Below the pieces are notes generated by a model. The model did no database searches. It was not told the origin of the DNA and saw nothing but the letters and a program-made list of their open reading frames with translations. Shown here in pieces: positions 1-12,420 of a stretch of DNA of 64,000 nt. Each line of letters opens with the position of its first letter. Position 1 is the first letter of the stretch. Made by a program: the position numbers and the translations under genes. Origin of the DNA: Annona cherimola (lineage: Eukaryota > Streptophyta > Magnoliopsida > Magnoliales > Annonaceae); the NCBI GenBank assembly GCA_030490835.1, contig CM059972.1:48091452-48155451 (forward strand), written 5' to 3'.

Positions 1-2660
1 GCTTCCCACAAAAGGACAAAATAGCCACTTTTGGAATTTTTTATTATTTTCGGATTTTTATGGATTTTTGTGAAGAAAATGAAGAAAAATTCATATCTTG
101 CAATCCGGACATCGGATTGAGATGAAATTTTTTATGGGTAGCTAAGATGTGATGATGGACATGATGAATGGTCCAAGATGTGATGAAAATCACAAATCAA
201 GGGTCAAGATTAAACGTCATTTGAAAATGAAAAAGTAGCTTTACTTTTTCATTAATTAGAATTGACTTTTGATTAATTTTAATTAATTAAAGAGATAAGT
301 AATTAATGAAAAGCTGCTGAAGCTTGGACTTTTGGGGCCAAATCCAATGGCTCAAATCCATCCTCATCAAAGATCAATGGCTAGGATTAAATTAGCTTAA
401 AATAAATAATTTTAATAAATAAAAAAATAGGCAAAAATAGGGATGCCATAGGGGGAGGCGTGAACAGTAGTAGGGTGGCTGCACAAGGCTCCATGCACCT
501 TTTAAAATTAGAAAAAAACACATTTGCAATTTCACACCTCAAGCAAGAGGGGGTAAATTTCAAATATGTGAAAAATCAAAAAGTATAAATAGGGGGCAGG
601 GGTGGACGTCCAAAGGCACTCCAAGCTTGAGCAATTCAAGCATTCCCACCCCCAAAACACGTTTTGGCTATAAAGAGAGAAGGAGAGAAGGAAGGAGAGA
701 GAAAATGGGAAGGAAATGAGGAGTTCTCCACTTCGGGTAAGCAATTTCTTCCCAAATTTCTTTTGGATGTTAAATAAGGTAAAACCATGCTTAGATAATT
801 CCTAAGCATGAGAAAATAAGTATAGATATAATGCTTAATTGGAATTATGCCGAAACATCGAAAATTTGGAGCAAAGATGGAGCATTCGGGAAGATAGCGT
901 ATGATATGTGGAAATAATGCTCCAAATTTGATAAATGATGATTTTGGATGTATTATTATGATAAATATGATGTTGGAATGATGATATATTAATTTCATGA
1001 TTTTTGGAATTAAGGATTATGCTTAAGTGAATTTATGTTAATTTTTAGTATATGGAGAAAATGATTTTTTTGGCCAAGTAAATGATGATAAATTCAAAAT
1101 ATAAGAAATGTTCAAAGATATACTAGGCATAAGGTATGTCATGGTATTTTTTATTTTTGGAAAAAATATCAATTTTTGAAACCCATGAACAGTAACCACG
1201 TCGCTGTGAACAGTAACCACGGATGAAATTAATAAAGAGTTTATGGAGAAAAATCCATATAAATAGATAATGACCAATTAATAAGATTAACCTCTAAAGA
1301 AATGAGGTAATGAATATAAAGCATATATGGAAAATAAATTAAGACATGGAAAGATATAAATAAAATATCATTTTTCCATGTATAGGAAAAGGAAAGGAAA
1401 TGATGGAGGACACGGACTAAGGAGGTAAGCAAGCTATCTTTTGAAAATGATTTACTCTTTTGAAATTGATGATTTGTAAGCAAGCAAACCCTTTTGAAAA
1501 TGTGATTTTATTCCCAAGTATTTATGAAATGTGTTTAAGGGTGGCCATTCCTATAATGTTTTGAAATGATGAATGTTTATGAATTTTTATGAAAAGTCAT
1601 GTCGGCAAATTGATATCATGTGATGTTCATGGACATGTGCACATGTATGATATATGATGTATGAAGAAGAGGCTTTAGTAGAGGAAGTAGGATCAGGGAT
1701 CCCTCTCCACTATTGCCGAGTCGTATGGGTTGTGTGCCGACGGCGTCCACCCGAAGGTGGAGGCAAAGGAAAAGTTATGTGTGAAGGAATGTATGTGTGA
1801 ATGAATGCATTGCATTTTCATACATGGACTGAAAAGCATGAATTTAAAATGATGATTTTAAGGGATGGTGCAAATAATTCTCTACATGAGAATGACGAGT
1901 TACCTAGTGTAAGAGGTATATAATGCCGGGAAATCAAAAGTCATGCATGTAGGAACCATGTAGGCGTCAAGAGGAAGAGAGGTTCCCTTGATGAGGCCAA
2001 GTCGGAGACAGCCGGCGCATTGGACCATGCTATGTGAGATGTTCCCTGGGCTAGCGTACCCGCACACAATGGTTCATGTCAGGAATTGAAATGAAGCATT
2101 TGCACATCCAATGATTTATGAAAAGGTTTCTGTTTCGTTGGTAGTTGATCACTTGGTAAGTGTCTTCTATCAAACGGAGAGAAATGCATTTAAAATGAAA
2201 AATGCTTGCTTATTGAGTTTCGACTCATGTTTTCCCCCCTTAGACAAATGCAGAGAAATTTCAAGTGATGAAAGCCAAGTGATGAAAAAGAACAGGTTGA
2301 TTTTTCCTGGAAGTGATATGATGAAAGAAGCATAGATACAAAGGTATGTAATCCTTTGTTATTAAATATGAATGTAGGCCATAATGGCATATGATGAAAA
2401 AGAATAAAGGTTATATGAAATTATGAAAGTATGAATAAAATGAGAAGTTGATGATTTATGATGTTATGGATAAGTCCATTATGAATGATGATGAGTATAT
2501 GTTTATGTGATGAAAGAAAAGAAAAAGAAATGAAAAAAAATTGGACGAGATCCAATTAAGAACCCGCCGTGTAATCAGGGCAACAATCCTGATTCACACT
2601 TACCAATCGACAAGATCTTGGAGTAAGGACTATGTGGACGCCTCGGTTCGGGGCGCCACA
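1..2660 (+). repeat. 5' LTR of LARD-A (first ~239 bp outside window)
   Basis: Window position 1 aligns with 3696 in the 3' LTR, so about 239 bp of U3 are missing at the left. The LTR contains a TATA box, several GTAAG donor-like sites (735 and 1425 regions), GC-rich patches at about 1680-1760 and 1965-2060, and the conserved block at 2204-2253 shared by all gypsy-type LTRs in the window. It ends GGCGCCACA at 2660. The short ORFs inside are chance frames. Confidence 0.88.
584..591 (+). promoter_or_regulatory. TATA box of LARD-A 5' LTR
   Basis: TATAAATA followed by a G-rich run. The same site occurs in the 3' LTR (4280-4287) and, inverted, in the solo LTR at 43451-43459, as expected for the U3/R promoter of this LTR family. 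Confidence 0.6.
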
Positions 2661-2664
2661 GAAA

Positions 2665-2677
2665 TTGGTATCAAAGC
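2665..2677 (+). other. Primer binding site (initiator tRNA-Met type)
   Basis: TTGGTATCAAAGC lies 4 nt after the LTR end. It differs by one base from TTGGTATCAGAGC, the site at the equivalent position of the autonomous gypsy copy (32428-32440). Confidence 0.8.
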
Positions 2678-3440
2678 AAGGATTGGTAAACAGGCGGGAA
2701 AAGAAGAAAATAAATGATGATGAAAGGATAGGTCTGATATCACAGAGTGTGATACTAGAACAAGGATTGATAAATATATATGGAAAGAGAAAAATTATGG
2801 GTGATAGGAAAGGAATAATACCACAAAAGTTGGTATTAGAATATGAATTGATGGATAGACAAGGATAATGTCTAGATCTATATGTTTATGAAGCTATGAT
2901 ATTTTTATGAAGAAACAAGAATGGTATCATATCAAGAAATGGTAGATAAGTATAGAAAGAGCAAAACGAAAAGAAAAAAAAAATGTATGATACCACAGGA
3001 AGTTATATCATAGCAATGATTGGGAGATAGATGTAGAAAGAAGAAAAGAATGAAAGAAATAGAAATCATGATATTTATATATCATGATATGGAATTTGAA
3101 AGTCATGAATCAAGGAAGAAAAGAAAATTGTTTGGAATTATTTTCCAAACTCAATACATTTAAAGATAGGCAAGGAAGAAGAAGGAATTTCTTCCATACA
3201 AAATAGAAAGTTAGCAAAAGTCTCTTCTGACTTTTGAAAAAAAAGATTAATGATGTTATGATGCAAAGATAATCTTTGCTATAAAATTAATTTTACACAT
3301 ATATGTTATGAGAGCAGTGGATACTGAACTCTTTATTGGAGATGGTAGATGATTGATGACTAATGATTGATGATTGATGAGATGAAAATTGCGCAGCAAA
3401 AGCGTGATGGAAAAAGACAGGTTTCGGGACGAAACCTAAT

Positions 3441-3455
3441 GTAAGGGGGGGAGGA
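3441..3455 (+). other. Polypurine tract of LARD-A
   Basis: A G-rich run (AAGGGGGGGGAGGA) sits immediately before the 3' LTR start. The same AAGGGGGGAGGAT arrangement, inverted, precedes the 3' LTR of GYP1 at 9588-9600. Confidence 0.8.
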
Positions 3456-3456
3456 T

Positions 3457-5707
3457 TGTGGAACCCCGATCTTTGAGACGTGTACAAAACTTTAGGGTTG
3501 TAAACCCTAGGTAATATATTTGAGAAATATATATTGATGGATATGAAATATATGGAAATGAAGGTTAAAATAATTATGCATGAAATTCGGATGAATAGTG
3601 CTCGTGAATAGTGTACGTGAATAGTAAATGTGGGGTTAAGAAATATATTAAGTTAATCACTTTGGATTAACTTAATCATAAAAGACAAAAAAGGAAGCTT
3701 CCCACAAAAGGACAAAATAGCCACTTTTGGAATTTTTTATTATTTTCGGATTTTTATGGATTTTTGTGAAGAAAATGAAGAAAAATTCATATCTTGCAAT
3801 CCGGACATCGGATTGAGATGAAATTTTTTATGGGTAGCTAAGATGTGATGATGGACATGATGAATGGTCCAAGATGTGATGAAAATCACAAATCAAGGGT
3901 CAAGATTAAACGTCATTTGAAAATGAAAAAGTAGCTTTACTTTTTCATTAATTAGAATTGACTTTTGATTAATTTTAATTAATTAAAGAGATAAGTAATT
4001 AATGAAAAGCTGCTGAAGCTTGGACTTTTGGGGCCAAATCCAATGGCTCAAATCCATCCTCATCAAAGATCAATGGCTAGGATTAAATTAGCTTAAAATA
4101 AATAATTTTAATAAATAAAAAAATAGGAAAAAATAGGGCTGCCATAGGGGGAGGCGTGAACAGTAGTAGGGTGGCTGCACAAGGCTCCATGCACCTTTTA
4201 AAATTAGAAAAAAACACATTTGCAATTTCACACCTCAAGCGAGAGGGGGTAAATTGCAAATATGTGAAAAATCAAAAAGTATAAATAGGGGGCAGGGGCG
4301 GACGTCCAAAGGCACTCCAAGCTTGAGCAATTCAAGCATTCCCACCCCCAAAACACGTTTTGGCTATAAAGAGAGAAGGAGAGAAGGAAGGAGAGAGAAA
4401 ATGGGAAGGAAATGAGGAGTTCTCCACTTCGGGTAAGCAATTTCTTCCCAAATTTCTTTTGGATGTTAAATAAGGTAAAACCATGCTTATATAATTCCTA
4501 AGCATGAGAAAATAAGTATAGATATAATGCTTAATTGGAATTATGCCGAAACATCGAAAATTTGGAGCAAAGATGGAGCATTCGGGAAGATAGCGTATGA
4601 TATGTGGAAATAATGCTCCAACTTTGATAAATGATGATTTTGGATGTATGATTATGATAAATATGATGTTGGAATGATGATATATTAATTTCATGATTTT
4701 TGGAATTAAGGATTATGCTTAAGTGAATTTATGTTAATTTTTAGTATATGGAGAAAATGATTTTTTTGGCCAAGTAAATGATGATAAATTCAAAATATAA
4801 GAAATGTCCAAAGATATACTAGGCATAAGGTATGTCATGGTATTTTTTATTTTTGGAAAAAATATCAATTTTTGAAACCCATAAACAGTAACCACGTCGC
4901 TGTGAACAGTAACCACGGAAATAATTCTCTACATGAGAATGACGAGTTACCTAGTGTAAGAGGTATATAATGCCGGGAAATCAAAAGTCATGCATGTAGG
5001 AACCATGTAGGCGTCAAGAGGAAGAGAGGTTCCCTTGATGAGGCCAAGTCGGAGACAGCCGACGCATTGGACCTTGCTATGTGAGATGTTCCCTGGGCTA
5101 GCGTACCCGCACACAATGGTTCATGTCAGGAATTGAAATGAAGCATTTGCACATCCAATGATTTATGAAAAGGTTTCTGTTTCATTGGTAGTTGATCACT
5201 TGATAAGTGTCTTCTATCAAACGGAGAGAAATGCATTTAAAATGAAAAATGCTTGCTTATTGAGTTTCGACTCATGTTTTCCCCCCTTAGACAAGTGCAG
5301 AGAAATTTCAAGTGATGAAAGCCAAGTGATGAAAAAGGATAGGTTGATTTTCCTTGAAGTGATATGATGAAAGAAGCATAGATAAAAAGGTATGTAATCC
5401 TTTGTTATTAAAGTATGAATGTAGGCCATAATGGCATATGATGAAAAAGAATATAGGTTATATGAAATTATGAAAGTATGAATAAAATGAGAAGTTGATG
5501 ATTTATGATGTTATGGATAAGTCCATTATGAATGATGATGAGTATATGTTTATGTGATGAAAGAAAAGAAAAAGAAATGAAAAAAATTTGGACGAGATCC
5601 AATTAAGAACCCGCCGCGTAATCAGGGCAACAATCCTGATTCACACTTACCAATCGACAAGATCTTGGAGTAAGGACTATGTGGACGCCTCGGTTCGGGG
5701 CGCCACA
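3457..5707 (+). repeat. 3' LTR of LARD-A
   Basis: Begins TGTGGAACCCCGATC and ends GGCGCCACA, 2251 bp. It is nearly identical to 1-2660 but lacks the 649 bp that correspond to 1223-1871, joined at 4918/4919. A TATA box lies at 4280-4287 and the conserved LTR block at 5251-5300. It is followed directly by an older, related LTR end. Confidence 0.88.
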
Positions 5708-6295
5708 GATATGCACAAAGTTTTATGAGTGTATTATAAAGAAGATTTCTATAAAAGGTTTCTTCCTATTGGTAGTTGATCACTTGATAAGTGTCTCCTA
5801 CCTAATTGGCAAGGGATGCATTTAAATGAAAAAAAAAAATGATGCTTGCTTACTGAGTTTATCACTCACGTTTTGTTTTTCCAACCTTAGACAGGTTTAA
5901 GGCTCGAGGGAAGGAGCAAAGCTAAAAGGTATCGGTATGTTTGAAGAATAGATGGATGAATGTATTGCTTATAATGAAATGGGATTGATTATGTATGATG
6001 TAAATAGATAAGTGATTATGTATAAAATTCTACGTGAATTTCTATTTATGAATATATATGATGCCTATAATATGAAAGTAAAGATACTTGTATGACAAAT
6101 TTTATGATGGTATGGATGAGTCCACTATGAATGATGATGAGTATGAGCTTATATGATGAAAGAAAAGAAAAAAAAAATTTGGACGAGATCAAATTAGGAA
6201 CCCACCGCGTGTTCAGGGCAACAATCCTGATCACATTTACCAATCGAAAATAGATCTTGAGGTAAGGTTGTGATGCTCGGGTCGGCGGCGCCACA
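5708..6295 (+). repeat. 3' end of an older LTR related to LARD-A (LTR-B)
   Basis: From about 5745 the sequence parallels the last ~550 bp of the LARD-A LTR with many substitutions: the GTTGATCACTTG motif, the conserved block at 5844-5894, and a GATC-rich tail. It ends GGCGCCACA at 6295, a natural LTR terminus, and gypsy LTR sequence in the opposite orientation begins at the next base. The most economical reading is that LARD-A inserted in this LTR and that this LTR's element had itself inserted into the GYP1 LTR. Confidence 0.75.
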
Positions 6296-9200
6296 ACGCC
6301 GCCGGTCTTAGGCCTGTTTTAGCGACTTGGCCATACCAAAGGGGGACAATCGGTCCGCTTATACCTTTCAGATGGACCTAGTACTTTGTGCACATGAACT
6401 TTCATAAAAATCACCTTTAACATGCTAGCATGATTTTTCATTCAGAAACTTAGAATCACATCACTTTTCATAACATTTATCAAAGAAATTTCATAATGCC
6501 ATTTATAAACAAAAACATCATTTCAATACATATTTAACTAAGGAATGACCAACCTTAAATACATTAGAAATAATTGTAGTGTTCACATCAAAACAATTAG
6601 AGCAAAAGCTGCATTTATGTAAAGCAATTTAGAAAAAAAAAATCATTTAGAAATTTGCTTGCTTACCTGTGTTTCTTTAGCTTTCCAAATCTGCCTTTTC
6701 TTTTCCCTTGCCTACATGAGAATAATATAATATTCATATATTCTTTTCTCTTGCATCCCATTTAGTTTTCCAACCCATTTTCATTATCATACATAATTCA
6801 TTTAACTTCTCAAGTCTTTATGCATATATAGCACATACTTGCACATTCCATCGTCTATTACACAATATAAATAATCCCATATAGAGTAACCATTCACTCA
6901 CATAATAATCATTCAATAATTATCATTTAAAGGTTCATTACCTTCCATACACCATTTTTCACTTATTTTCCAAACTTTTACACATCGGTGCTCATTTTAA
7001 GCGCACGTTATCGCCTTGAGCCTCATTAATTAATCCAAAATTTTAAAATTAACATCATGCATCTAAAAAGCTATATAATCACGAAATTTATCATATTTTC
7101 ATGTATTTTTGCACATAATCAAATTACATATGTCATTTATCATTTATGCATGTTCATCCATTCACATATACCCATTTAACAACATGTATAAGATGTATTT
7201 CATAAAATTTTCCAAGTCAGCAACTTTGCCCATATTTCAGCATGATAATCATCCTTAATTACCACTTTATTTAGGGTATTTTTATGAAATTTTAATCCAC
7301 TAATCATAGGTTTACAAAACAGCAACTTTGGAACCCATTTTTCACACGATTAAAGTGTCTTTCAATACTTAACCTAAAAATTTTTATAATTCCGAATTTT
7401 CAGCAATTAATCAAAATTTTCCTAACCCAAATCTAAGGTATTAACACATATTTAGCATCCATAATTCCACTCTTCTCAAAACAGCAACTTTCATGCGCAT
7501 GTTGGGTGTCTTTCTCACTCCATTTTGCATATCCATACCTACGCCCTAAAATTCCAGATTTAAGGCAAGGTTAATTCATTCCTTTTAGTCATGAAAAATA
7601 TCCTAAATTTAGAGTAATTTACCCTCTAAATCGTTCATATTTTACTTAAGCATAATTTTGCAACATACATGTCACAAAAACATGGAAATCGGATCATATA
7701 CACCACTTTGCATTCTATTCTTTCTAAAATTCATATCTTAAGCTTAAATCAACATATATATATTTCATTAAAATATGATTCATAGCCTAAACATGATACT
7801 AATCCAAAACAGAAACTTATCTCTTGCATTTAGGATTTATCAAGTTAGGTTTTCAACTCATAGTCCATTCTAAACTCCATTTAAACCTCATAAATCATTG
7901 AAATTCATAGGTAAATCTTAATACTCATCCCATAATTGATCAAATGGCATGTTCAATCACAAATTAAGGAAAATTTATGGATCAAATTCATATACAAAAA
8001 CTCGGGGTTTAAAACTTAAAATCAAAAGGTTTTACTCATCACATACACTTACTTGATTGGTGAAACTTAACCCCTAATCACTTGTGCTTGATTTCTTCTC
8101 CTTTTTCCTTTTCTTTTTCCTTCTTTTTTTCTCCCTTTTTCATTCTCCTTGCTGGGATTCCCCTTGGATGTGAGCTGCTGTGGTGTGGAGTGTGTGTTTT
8201 GCACTTAGAAATTTTCTTTCCAACCCTCTCTCTCTCACTTGGCTGTCCACATATATATAAGGGTGGATTTTTTCAGCTTGTGGACCCCACTTGGAGCAAG
8301 ATTTTCAAGGGTGATTCAATGCATTCTTACCCATTAGTGTGCTGTGTCAATTGTGGCCAAATAAATTATTTTTACCATATTTTTCAAAAGGTAAAAATCT
8401 GTTCAAGATAATCCATCAGCAGCTGTCCACTTGCACACGTCCACTAACTGCCCATTTTCCAGATTTTTTTCCCTTTTTTAACAACCTTAATTTAAGAGTC
8501 ATTTATGCACCTAATTAGAAGTTAGTTTAACCTTTAATTTATCATAAAAAATAAAAAACATTGCAGCAGCAATACCCTTGCACGTCCATGTGTATGACCT
8601 ATGATGTCCACCATTTCATCATTCAATGGGCAGCTGCTATTAATGATTTTTGCAAAGATTTTTCACATGAATAAATGCACATTTATACATCCCTACATTC
8701 CATCTATCTAGGTTCATAAATTATAAAATAAAAAATTGAAAAAAAATCCAGCAGCAGCTAGTAGGGATGTCCATGCTTGCCACCACACCTATGCTCCTTT
8801 GAGCTCACCCTTAGTCCCTTAAATGTGCACATTAATGCAGGGATAATTCATGGACTTTTGCATTTTATAATAATGCACAAAATACCCTGGATTTAAGCTG
8901 CATTAGACACCTGTTTTAGCCATTAAAATTTGCATTTAATTCATGTACTCCATTCCTTTAATGCATGGTACTTTTAGGGTGTAAAAGTCAACTGTATACA
9001 CCTTTTCTAATTCAGGTATTTTCCCAACATAATATGCTTAATCTAAAACTTCCAAAATTTTAATCTCATAATTTCATTCAACCATTTCAAATTTCATCTC
9101 AATCCGATTTTTCTAGCCCAAGTTATAGCCGTTTGAAGTTAACGGTTGAAGTTGAACTATAGTCAAATAATTGCCACACTTTCATCAAGGATTTTCATAA

Positions 9201-9587
9201 TCCAATAATCCCATAAGATCAATCCCATCATCACTAATTTTTCTTTCAAATTTCACTTGAATTCGCCTTACAGGTGTTGAGTTATGAATTTTCTAGTATT
9301 TTTCCACTAAACTTGATAATTATCCTTTAAATTTTCATAATTCATATCAAATAATTTAAAATAATTATCAATGATATATTGGTATGTTTCAATTACCATC
9401 AAATTACTTTAATCCCATTATCCCATATCAGCTCATAATGTTGTCTCGAATCATTATTGTTAATCCTTAGCCCTAATTACAATAATTTAGCAAAATCACA
9501 AAATCATTCAAAATTCAATAAATCACATATAAATCACATGTAAATTTCAATGCATACATTTGAGTCCTACATAGGTTGGGTTTCACA
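6296..9587 (-). repeat. 3' LTR of GYP1, truncated at left
   Basis: Aligns with 16437-19736 over its whole length with scattered substitutions and small indels. On the minus strand it starts TGTGAAACCCAACC at 9587. A TATATATA promoter-like stretch lies near 8250-8262. The equivalent of 15757-16436 is missing at the left edge, where LTR-B has probably inserted. Confidence 0.9.
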
Positions 9588-9600
9588 ATCCTCCCCCCTT
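9588..9600 (-). other. Polypurine tract of GYP1
   Basis: Reads AAGGGGGGAGGAT on the minus strand, directly next to the 3' LTR start. It is the expected plus-strand DNA synthesis primer site. Confidence 0.85.
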
Positions 9601-9625
9601 ATAACAGGTTTCATCCTGAAACCGT

Positions 9626-11074
9626 CTATCCTTTAAATAACTGGGGGTATTTCTGTTCCACTTCTTCTTTTAACTCCTAAGTGACTTCATTTTCAGAATA
9701 CCGGTTCTATTGTACCTTCACGTACTCGATTTCTCGATTCCGAAGCTTTTGCACCTTCTGATCCAAGACTCTAACTGGCCTTTCTTCATAATTCAAATAA
9801 TCTTGAATCGGTAGGTTTTCAGCCACTAATACATGGATCGGATCCGGAACGTATTTCCTAAGCATAGAAATATGGAATACGTTATGGACTAAAGCTAACG
9901 CTTGGGGTAAGGCTATTCTATATGCTAATTTCCTAATTTTTTCCAAAACCTCAAATGGTCCAATATACCTAGGATTCAGCTTTCCTCTTTTCGCAAATCT
10001 TGTAACTCCCTTGAATGACGTGACCTTTATGAACACATTTTTGCCAACTTGGATATTCAAATCCCTTCTTTTATAATCTGTGTAACTCTTTTACCGACTT
10101 TGTGTTGTGAGTATACACTGGTGAATAGTTCGTACCTTGTCTGCCATTCGTTGAGACAAATCTGGGGCTAATCTTTTCTCTCCAACTTCATCCCAGTTCA
10201 ATGGCGTTCGACATCGCCGACCATACAATGCTTCAAATGGAGCCATTTGGATACTAACTTGGTAGCTATTATTGTATGCAAACTCCGAAATTGAAATATA
10301 CTCATCCCATGATCCACCAAATTCCAAGGTGCACATACGGAGCATATCTTCAATGATTTGATTCACCTGCTCCGTTTGTTCATCTGTTTGAGGATGGAAA
10401 GCTGTACTGAACTTAAGTTGGGTGCCTAAGGTTTCATGTAAGCTCTTCCAAAATCTTGACGTAAACGTCGCGTCCCGATCCGAAACAATCGACTTCGGCA
10501 CTCCATGGAGTCGTACGATCTCCTTATAATATACATTGGCTAGCCTTTCTACTGTATAAGTCCTTTTTATAGGTATGAAGTGAGCAACCTTCGATAGTCT
10601 TCGATAGTCTGTCCACTATTACCCATATGAAATCATTTCCTGCTTGGGTCTTAGGTAATCCTTTAATAAAATCCATTGTGATATTGTCCCACTTCCATTC
10701 AGGAATTTCTATTGACTATAATCTTCCAGGCACTCTTTGGTGATCTGCTTTCACCCGTTGGCAAGTTACACACTTAGCCACATATTCAGCGATCTCCCTT
10801 TTCATATTATTCCACCAATATGCTTTTTTTGAGATCCTGATACATTTTAGTACTTCCCAGGTGAATAGAAAATGGTGAAAAATGTGCCTCTTTAATGATC
10901 TATTGCTTTAACTCAACTATATTAGGTATGCAAAGGCGACCCTTATACCTATACATACCTTGCTCATCAATAGCAAATTCAGAGACCTCTTTTTCTTCAT
11001 CTTCTCTACATGTGTATGTAGGTCTGTATCCTTTTGCTGTGCTGTCTTAATCTGTTCAAAAAGTGTCGATTGTA
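9626..11074 (-). pseudogene. GYP1 integrase with chromodomain-like C-terminus (broken)
   Basis: Integrase catalyses insertion of the element's cDNA. Going down the minus strand one sees an acidic linker, decayed H2C2 zinc-finger remnants near 10750-10880, the catalytic core with SDRDATFTSRFW (10501 downward) and the third acidic residue in a diverged QTDEQTEQVNQ (usual form QTDGQTERVNQ), then GPFEVLEKI and HISMLRKYVPDP. It ends in a tail (VRVLDQKVQKLR) resembling the group II chromodomain of Tekay elements. Stops include two likely Trp-to-stop changes near 9707 and 9680. A 10-bp tandem duplication at 10591-10610 shifts the frame just upstream of the core. The final stop of the frame is at 9626-9628. 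Confidence 0.88.
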
Positions 11075-11578
11075 TCATAGTTGTGATAATCTTGTTTGAA
11101 CTCCAAGTGGACATGCAATCAGTTCCATTTGTCTTATCTCCTGAAGTAGTCCTTCCTCATTGGTGATAAGATGCGTTAAGCTGACATTTTTGCTCAATGC
11201 ATCAGCTACCATGTTTGCCTTACCTGGATGGTATAAAATTTCCAAATCGTAGTCCTTTAATAACTCAAGCCAGCTCCTTTGTCTCATGTTCAACTCCTTC
11301 TGAGTGAAAATGTATTTAAGGCTCTTTTGATCTGTATAAATCTCACATCTTGCACCATACAGGTAGTGTCTCCATATTTTCAAGGAAAACACCACAACTG
11401 CTAATTCTAAATCATGTGTGGGGTAGCTCAACTTATTGGGCTTCAGCTGTCGTGACGCATAGGCTATCACTTTTCCTCTTTGCATCAGTACACATCCTAG
11501 TCCTTTTCTTGAAGCATCACTGGAGACCACAAACTCTTCATTTCCTTCTGGTAGGGTTAGAATGGGCGCTTTTACCAA
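11075..11578 (-). pseudogene. GYP1 RNase H domain
   Basis: An open stretch of 167 codons encodes the Ty3-type RNase H, which removes RNA from the RNA-DNA hybrid. Visible motifs are [48 protein letters not shown] (usually TDHKSL) and [14 protein letters not shown] stop lies between it and the upstream RT frame near 11579. It continues into the RNase H-integrase linker containing the FEQIKTAQQKD motif (about 11030-11060). Confidence 0.9.
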
Positions 11579-11581
11579 CCG

Positions 11582-12420
11582 CTATTTCAATTCTTGAAAA
11601 CTGCGCTCACATTCTTCAGACCATACATACCTGACTCCTTTACGAGTCAACCTTATTAACGGGGCCGACAATTGTGAAAATCCTTCAACAAATCTTCTAT
11701 AATAACCGGCTAACCCTAGAAAACTTTGAATTTCTGTAATGGTTGTTGGCCTTGGCCATTTCAATACTGCTTCAATCTTCTGAGGATCAACTTGAATACC
11801 TCTTTCTGATATTATATGCTCAAGAAATCCTATTTGTTTCAACAAAAACTCACATTTCTTCAACTTGGCATATAATTTTTCTTTTCTCAATCTTTCCAAA
11901 ACCCTTCGTAAATGATTTTCATGTTCTTTCTCCATTTTTGAGTAGATTAGGACATCGTCTATAAATACAACTACAAATTGATCAAGATAGTCCCGAAAAA
12001 CTCTGTTCATCATATCCATGAATACAGCAGGGGCATTAGTAAGTCCGAAAGGTATTATCAAAAACTCATAATGACCATACCTGGTTCGAAAAGCCGTCTT
12101 ATGAACATCAGTAGGACTTATCCTCAGTTGGTGATACCCTGACTATAAATCAATCTTCGAGAAAGTTGTGGCTCCTTGCAATTGATCGAATAAATCATCG
12201 ATCCTAGGCAATGGATACTTGTTCTTTATTGTAACTTTATTTAGCTCCCTGTAATCAATACGTAATCTCAAACTGCCATCCTTTTTCCTTACAAACAATA
12301 CCGGAGCTCGCCAAGGTGACACACTTGGTCTGATGAAACCCTTTTCCAACAGCTCCTGTATTTGAGTTCTTAGTTCATTCATTTCGGCTGGCACCATTCT
12401 ATATGGAGTTTTAGATATTG
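11582..12420 (-). pseudogene. GYP1 reverse transcriptase
   Basis: Two blocks in the same orientation hold RT. The first (to 12143) has [42 protein letters not shown] and FSKIDL. A stop near 12143 separates it from the second, which has [20 protein letters not shown], the catalytic FIDD box at about 11954-11965 and [13 protein letters not shown]. The catalytic aspartates are kept. The enzyme would copy element RNA into cDNA in the virus-like particle, but the stops make this copy non-functional. Confidence 0.92.

Larger units (their letters stand above)
2661..3456 (+). other. Non-coding internal region of LARD-A
   Basis: This 796-bp stretch between the LTRs is purine-rich and AT-rich. No gag, protease, RT or integrase motif appears in any frame. 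It retains the primer site at its left and the purine tract at its right. Short tandem repeats of TGATGAT type occur near 3345-3380. The only long frames are 60-80 codons with biased composition and are not supported as genes. Confidence 0.75.
1..5707 (+). mobile_element. Non-autonomous LTR retrotransposon (LARD type), left end outside window
   Basis: Two long direct repeats (1-2660 and 3457-5707) flank about 0.8 kb with no retroviral coding sequence. The 5' repeat ends GGCGCCACA and is followed by a primer binding site resembling the complement of initiator tRNA-Met. The 3' repeat starts TGTGGAACCCC directly after a purine tract. Terminal dinucleotides are TG and CA. With no gag or pol inside, any movement must have relied on proteins from another element. 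The gypsy elements in this window have matching LTR termini and primer site and are plausible donors, but that is inference. The repeats are very similar outside one large deletion, suggesting fairly recent insertion. The left target site lies outside the window, so the duplication cannot be checked. Confidence 0.85.

Noticed and set aside
532..998. Minus-strand ORFs of 70 and 120 codons, repeated at 4228-4694
   Set aside because: They recur only because the LTR is duplicated, and lie antisense across the LTR promoter region. Their composition is what AT-rich LTR sequence gives by chance.
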